A stretch of DNA of 64,000 nt from contig NZ_JAJOYS010000002.1 of assembly GCF_021166475.1 (NCBI RefSeq), forward strand, positions 310,001-374,000, in the 5' to 3' direction. Source of the stretch: Pelagibacterium xiamenense. Lineage in GTDB: Bacteria > Pseudomonadota > Alphaproteobacteria > Rhizobiales > Devosiaceae. Shown one piece after another: positions 60,092-64,000 of this stretch (the first letter of the stretch is position 1; each line of letters starts with the position of its first letter). The notes under the pieces are model-generated. The model was given only the letters and a program-made list of their open reading frames with translations, was not told where the DNA came from and did not search any database. The translations under genes and the position numbers were made by a program.

Positions 60092-60790
60092 TTATTGCTG
60101 GACGATCTCGCCTTCGACCTCAACCTCGGGCGACATGGCGTCGTCGCCTTCAGGGGCCATTGCGTCGCCGCCTTCAGGGGCCATTGCGTCGCCGCCTTCA
60201 GGCGCCATCACATCGCCACCTTCGGGTGCAGGGGCCATCGCGTCACCACCTTCGGGAGCCGGAGCCATTACGTCGCCCCCCGCCGGCGCGGCCGCGTTAC
60301 CACCCTGCTCGCTGGCCAGCCATTCCTCGCGATTGAACTCCTGGGCGTTTTCCAGTTGCTCACGCGTCATGGAGGAAATCAACCGCTGCTCGCCGTTGGG
60401 GTCGGTGCCGAGCTGGAGGTCGGACCAGTTGATGGCCACGTTTTTCTGGCCGATACCGAGGAAGCCGCCGACGCCGACGACAACCGCCGCGATCTCGCCG
60501 TTCTGACCGAGCACGAAATCGTTCACCTCACCGATAACCTCGGCATCTTCAGCGGCGGCGGTGAAGATTTCCGCCCCGATGATTTCCGTTGCGAGCCAGC
60601 CATCGGCGTTGATACCCGCATCCTGCGCCTCAACAAGCGGCTCCTGCGGAGTTTCTGCAGGCATTTCCGCGCCGCCAGCCGGAGGCTGGACCGCGGGATC
60701 GGCGGGAGCCGGAGCCACGGCGTCCTGGGCAAAGGTGCTGCCAGCCATGGCAAGGGCGAGAGCGGTAGAAGCAAGAAGCTTGCTGTACAT
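60092..60790 (-). CDS. Secreted PRC-barrel domain protein with C-terminal repeats, EcfG-controlled
   Basis: The 232-aa product has a Sec signal peptide (LLASTALALAMAGSTFAQ), a Pro/Ala linker, a PRC-barrel domain (DAEVIGEVNDFVLGQNGEIAAVVVGVGGFLGIGQKNVAINWSDL, about 82-130), and a C-terminal acidic tail of six GGD-x-MAP-x-E units. PRC-barrel proteins of this kind are common GSR targets in Rhizobiales. A perfect EcfG promoter sits at 60865-60889. GGAG precedes the start. The protein is probably periplasmic; the function is unknown. Confidence 0.88.
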   Translation of the reverse strand: MYSKLLASTALALAMAGSTFAQDAVAPAPADPAVQPPAGGAEMPAETPQEPLVEAQDAGINADGWLATEIIGAEIFTAAAEDAEVIGEVNDFVLGQNGEIAAVVVGVGGFLGIGQKNVAINWSDLQLGTDPNGEQRLISSMTREQLENAQEFNREEWLASEQGGNAAAPAGGDVMAPAPEGGDAMAPAPEGGDVMAPEGGDAMAPEGGDAMAPEGDDAMSPEVEVEGEIVQQ

Positions 60791-60864
60791 CTTTATTCTC
60801 CTTTAGTCGTTTCCTCCGGTCCCGTTTCACGCCTTGCGCGAGTGCATGACCGGTGTCCCTAACC

Positions 60865-60889
60865 AACGGCGGATCTCTGCACCAGTTCC
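60865..60889 (-). promoter_or_regulatory. EcfG-type promoter for the PRC-barrel gene
   Basis: On the minus strand GGAAC (60889-60885) and CGTT (60868-60865) are separated by 16 bp. The predicted start lies about 65 bp upstream of the PRC-barrel start codon. Confidence 0.82.
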
Positions 60890-61085
60890 GCAAGAACGGC
60901 CGAAATTCTCCTCTTTCTGAGCCCTGGGAACCCCGCAGAAGGCATGCGCGTTGGAAACGGGTTGAGCTTGCAGAATTTGTGGCTCAACAAAGGCGAAAAT
61001 GCCCTGGGTTCGGCACACAGACGCCCAGCCCCCTGCACAATTTCACGCCATTTCTGCCGAGCTCCACACCCAAAGCGAGGCTGAA

Positions 61086-61265
61086 TTGGCAAACGCCCCC
61101 ATAAGAACCCACTCCCGCAGAGGCTTCGTCATCGGATGGATTTCCATCGTGGTCGTCGGCGTCCTCGCGTTCACGCTTGCATCCCTGCCGATGCGCCATT
61201 CTCACGCGGACGCAAGGCTCGCAAGCACCCCATATGCCGACCATTCCGCCCCGTACCGCGGGTGA
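61086..61265 (+). CDS. Possible small membrane protein (59 aa)
   Basis: An open frame from a TTG at 61086, with GCGAGG six bases upstream, to the stop at 61263-61265 encodes a basic N-terminus, one transmembrane helix (GFVIGWISIVVVGVLAFTLASL) and a short polar tail. The helix and ribosome binding site make it plausible, but no family is recognised, and the start codon is weak. An ATG at 60999 in the same frame gives a longer but unconvincing N-terminus. Confidence 0.4.
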   Translation: MANAPIRTHSRRGFVIGWISIVVVGVLAFTLASLPMRHSHADARLASTPYADHSAPYRG

Positions 61266-61368
61266 TACGGACGGTTTGCCTCGACTCGCAAGACCCGCTA
61301 GGCTCCGGCGCGAGGGCGCCCCCAGGGGGAGCGGGGCGTCGGCAGATGCATTTGGGGGGATCTGGCTT

Positions 61369-61830
61369 ATGGCACTTTTCACCACATTCGAAGGGCGTAT
61401 CAACCGCCAGCGGTTCTGGCTGGGCGTTATTGCGATTATCGCCGTGAGCATCCTGGGCGGTATCGTCTTCACGATGATTGCAGGCAGCAATACAGGGCTG
61501 CTCGTGCTGCTCTCTTCGATTCTAAGCCTCGTGTTGCTCTATCCTGGCCTCGCCATCGGCATCAAACGACTGCACGACCGCAACAAATCGGCGACGCCCT
61601 GGGCCTATATATTCTTCGGTCCCGGCATACTGGTTCAGGTAATGCAAGTGTTCGGCATCGGGTTTTCGGCACAGACCTCGAACGGCATGTCGGTCGTAAT
61701 GCCGAATGCCCTTGGAGCCATCGTCCTCGCCCTTGCCGCCATCGTAGGCATCTGGGCACTGATCGAGCTTGGCTTTCTGAAGGGCACGACCGGAACCAAC
61801 CATTACGGCCCCGATCCGCTGCAGCAATAG
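61369..61830 (+). CDS. DUF805 family membrane protein
   Basis: The 153-aa product has four transmembrane helices and the DUF805 hallmarks: N-terminal LFTTFEGRINRQRFWLGV, AIGIKRLHDRNKSATPW, and the C-terminal GTTGTNHYGPDP motif. Function is unknown. GGGGGGA precedes the ATG at 61369. It ends 1 bp before the stop of the convergent BaiN-like gene. Confidence 0.93.
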   Translation: MALFTTFEGRINRQRFWLGVIAIIAVSILGGIVFTMIAGSNTGLLVLLSSILSLVLLYPGLAIGIKRLHDRNKSATPWAYIFFGPGILVQVMQVFGIGFSAQTSNGMSVVMPNALGAIVLALAAIVGIWALIELGFLKGTTGTNHYGPDPLQQ

Positions 61831-61831
61831 C

Positions 61832-63010
61832 CTAGACGGCCTGGGCCGCGCTCCACGCCGACGCCCAGGCCCACTGGAAATTGTAGCCGCCGAGCCAGCC
61901 GGTAACGTCAACGGCCTCACCGACGAAATAGAGCCCTGGCACAGCTTTGACCCCCATGGTCTTGGCATCGAGGGCGTTCGTATCGATGCCGCCGAGAGTG
62001 ACTTCGGCGGTCCTGTAGCCCTCAGACCCGACCGGCTTGACGCGCCAGTCCGCGACCGCAGCGACAAGCCGTGCCGACTGCGTCTTGGAGAGATCGGCCA
62101 GATTGCCGCAAATTCCGCAGTCATCGACAATCTTCTGCGCCACGCGCCGCGGCAGGATTTCGGCCAGCGCGTTCAAGACCGATTGCTTGCCGCGCGATCC
62201 GCGCGCCGCCTGCAGCCAATCGGCCATGTTCCTGCCCGGTGCCATATCGATAGCCATCTCGTCCCCCTCCCGCCAATAGGACGATATCTGCAGGATGGCA
62301 GGACCGCTCAGCCCGCGATGCGTAAATAGCATCGCCTCGTCGAACCGGGTCTTGCCGCGGGCGACACGCACGTCGAGGCCAATACCTGCAAGCGGCTTGA
62401 TGGTTTCGAGCAGTCCGGCTTCGAATGTCATGGGAACGAGCGCGGGACGAGTCTCGACAACAGGCACGCCGAATTGCTCGGCAACCTGATAGGCGAAGCC
62501 CGTCGCTCCCATTTTCGGGATCGACTTGCCGCCGGTAGCGACGACCAGCGAAGCGCAGCGCACAGGACCGGTGCTCAATGCGACAAGAAACCCGCCCTCC
62601 TCGCGTGCGACCGAAATCGCTTGCGTCTCGAGTTCCAGAACGGCCCCGCCCGCCTCCATCTCGTTGCGCAGCATGTCGATGATCTGTTGCGACGAGCCGT
62701 CGCAAAACAGCTGCCCGAGCGTTTTTTCGTGGTAGGCAATGCCATACCGTTCCACCAAAGCGATAAAATCGGTCGCCGTGTATCGCTTGAGCGCGGAAAT
62801 CGCAAAGCGCGGATTGGCTGACAGAAACCGGTCGGGCGTCGTGTGGATATTCGTGAAATTGCACCGTCCGCCGCCGGAAATCCGGATCTTCTTCCCCGGC
62901 GCGTCGGCATGATCGGTCACCAGCACGCTGCGGCCGCGTTGCCCGGCGACCGCTGCGCACATCATCCCCGCCGCCCCGGCGCCGATCACCACAACGTCGA
63001 ATTCCCGCAT
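61832..63010 (-). CDS. BaiN/HI0933-like FAD-dependent oxidoreductase
   Basis: The 392-aa flavoprotein begins with the FAD dinucleotide motif DVVVIGAGAAGMMCAAVAG and the family signature GKKIRISGGGRCNFTNI. It also shows VVATGGKSIPKMGATGFAY and ends with GLYFVGEAVDVTGWLGGYNFQWAWASAWSA. Members are annotated as BaiN or YhiN-type NAD(P)/FAD oxidoreductases; the physiological substrate is mostly unknown. I chose the ATG at 63010 over the longer frame to 63043. Confidence 0.93.
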   Translation of the reverse strand: MREFDVVVIGAGAAGMMCAAVAGQRGRSVLVTDHADAPGKKIRISGGGRCNFTNIHTTPDRFLSANPRFAISALKRYTATDFIALVERYGIAYHEKTLGQLFCDGSSQQIIDMLRNEMEAGGAVLELETQAISVAREEGGFLVALSTGPVRCASLVVATGGKSIPKMGATGFAYQVAEQFGVPVVETRPALVPMTFEAGLLETIKPLAGIGLDVRVARGKTRFDEAMLFTHRGLSGPAILQISSYWREGDEMAIDMAPGRNMADWLQAARGSRGKQSVLNALAEILPRRVAQKIVDDCGICGNLADLSKTQSARLVAAVADWRVKPVGSEGYRTAEVTLGGIDTNALDAKTMGVKAVPGLYFVGEAVDVTGWLGGYNFQWAWASAWSAAQAV

Positions 63011-63077
63011 CGTCTCCCCACGAAAAGGCCTGCCAGGCGGCACCCGCAGCGCCTTCTACACGTTTGACGGCGAAATG

Positions 63078-63746
63078 TCAGATCACGCGAATGGGTGATC
63101 CCGGCGCGACGCGATCATAAAGATCGATGACGTCCTGGTTCATGAGCCGCACACAACCCGAAGAAACCGCCTTGCCGATTGTCCAGGGCTCGGGGGTTCC
63201 ATGCAGCCTGTAGAGCGTGTCCCGACCGTCCTCGAAAATGTAAAGCGCGCGCGCACCGAGCGGATTATCGATTCCCGGCGGCTGGCCGTTGCGCCATTTT
63301 TCGAGCTCGGGCTCTCGGGCGATCATTTCCGACGGCGGCGTCCAGGTCGGCCACCGTTTCTTGTGATTGATATAGCCGCCGCCCGACCATGAGAACCCTT
63401 CACGCCCGATCCCCACGCCATAGCGCATGGCCTGTCCGCCATCGCGAACGAGATAGAGATAGCGCTGAGCCGTATCGACCACGATCGTCCCCGGCCGCTC
63501 CGTCGTCGGATAGTCGACGACGCGACGGTAGTAGGCCGGATCCACATAGCGCAGATCCACCGCCGGTATCGGATAGGGCTCGCTGTAGATCGGGCCGTAC
63601 ATATCGACATAGAACGGATCGAACTGCGGCAGGCTGGGATTGGGTTGGGTCGGCGCGGTCGTCGTGCACCCCGCCAGCGTGAGCGCGGAGAGGCTGCCGG
63701 CGCCCAAAAGGAAATCCCGGCGAAGTATCGTTTTGGCTTTCGTCAT
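63078..63746 (-). CDS. L,D-transpeptidase (ErfK/YbiS/YkuD family), predicted lipoprotein
   Basis: Periplasmic enzyme that makes 3-3 peptidoglycan crosslinks or anchors proteins to peptidoglycan. The 222-aa product has an N-terminal RRDFLLGAGSLSALTLAGC, combining a Tat-like twin arginine with a lipobox, so it is probably a lipoprotein. The YkuD domain shows TIVVDTAQRYLYLVRDGG, RLHGTPEPWTIGKAVSSGCVRLMNQDVIDL with catalytic His and Cys. I chose the ATG at 63746. The 254 bp to the right of it contain no gene I can support. Confidence 0.93.
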   Translation of the reverse strand: MTKAKTILRRDFLLGAGSLSALTLAGCTTTAPTQPNPSLPQFDPFYVDMYGPIYSEPYPIPAVDLRYVDPAYYRRVVDYPTTERPGTIVVDTAQRYLYLVRDGGQAMRYGVGIGREGFSWSGGGYINHKKRWPTWTPPSEMIAREPELEKWRNGQPPGIDNPLGARALYIFEDGRDTLYRLHGTPEPWTIGKAVSSGCVRLMNQDVIDLYDRVAPGSPIRVI

Positions 63747-64000
63747 CACTTCAACTGTTTTTTGCTGAACGCCGCGGAGGGAGGACCGCGACAAGGCACG
63801 GACAGACAAGGCAGAATTATGGCTCACGGTTCCAGCCGGCATGCGTGAACAAACCCGGTCATCGTCAGCAACCGTCCCGCGTCACAGCACGATATCCCAT
63901 GGTAATTGCCCAAAATTACGACGCACAGCCAACGACTTAGACCACTGGCACGCGTCGTCGGAACACTGGTCCCGAAATGGTTTATTTTTTGGAAACCTGG

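Overview
The window looks like GC-rich chromosome from an alphaproteobacterium of the order Hyphomicrobiales; a Devosia/Pelagibacterium-like member of Devosiaceae would fit. The main evidence is a complete PhyR-NepR-EcfG general stress response locus with GGAAC-N16/17-CGTT promoters, the gene order of the division and cell wall (dcw) cluster, an ArsR-methyltransferase regulator in front of metF, and a class A RNase P RNA. The genus is an inference. Almost all genes lie on the minus strand.

Layout. 1-4650 is an accessory-looking stretch: the start of a membrane sensor cut by the window edge, a C-rich stretch without a convincing gene, a CHAT (caspase-like) protease domain fused to a response-regulator receiver domain, and a six-helix hybrid histidine kinase (HisKA-HATPase-REC-HPt) whose 3' part is AT-rich and whose HPt end looks frameshifted. 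4726-20838 is the dcw cluster read right to left: rsmH-ftsL-ftsI-murE-murF-mraY, a strong terminator, ftsW-murG-murC-murB-ddl-ftsQ-ftsA and a conserved 161-aa protein. mraZ, murD and ftsZ are absent from their usual slots. 21007-28611 holds a MATE transporter, rnpB, a TerB-DnaJ protein, a samR-like regulator with metF, a small ArsR regulator and a DUF2336 protein. 28820-36586 holds the divergent katA/oxyR pair, rarD, a hydrolase, ettA and a beta-propeller protein. 36619-44359 holds an FdhF/YdeP-type molybdopterin oxidoreductase behind a NitT/TauT-type ABC transporter, an Lrp/ald pair, and a secreted protein with a natural (GGGGG-S)n linker. 44793-56233 is a complete glycogen operon (glgP-glgB-glgC-glgA-pgm-glgX). 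56380-60889 is the general stress response region. The right end has a DUF805 protein, a BaiN-like flavoprotein and a lipoprotein L,D-transpeptidase.

The most interesting signals are these. (1) CHAT-REC plus hybrid kinase/HPt reads as a two-gene phosphorelay that would control a caspase-like protease; this combination may be an undescribed signalling or defence system. (2) An unannotated small RNA of about 80 nt at 56411-56492 on the plus strand has a perfect EcfG promoter, a C-rich 5' hairpin loop and a U9 terminator, making it a candidate GsrN-like stress RNA. (3) Five GGAAC-N16/17-CGTT promoters define a local EcfG regulon: two back to back between phyR and nepR-ecfG, one before DUF1328-kinase, one before a PRC-barrel protein, and the sRNA promoter.
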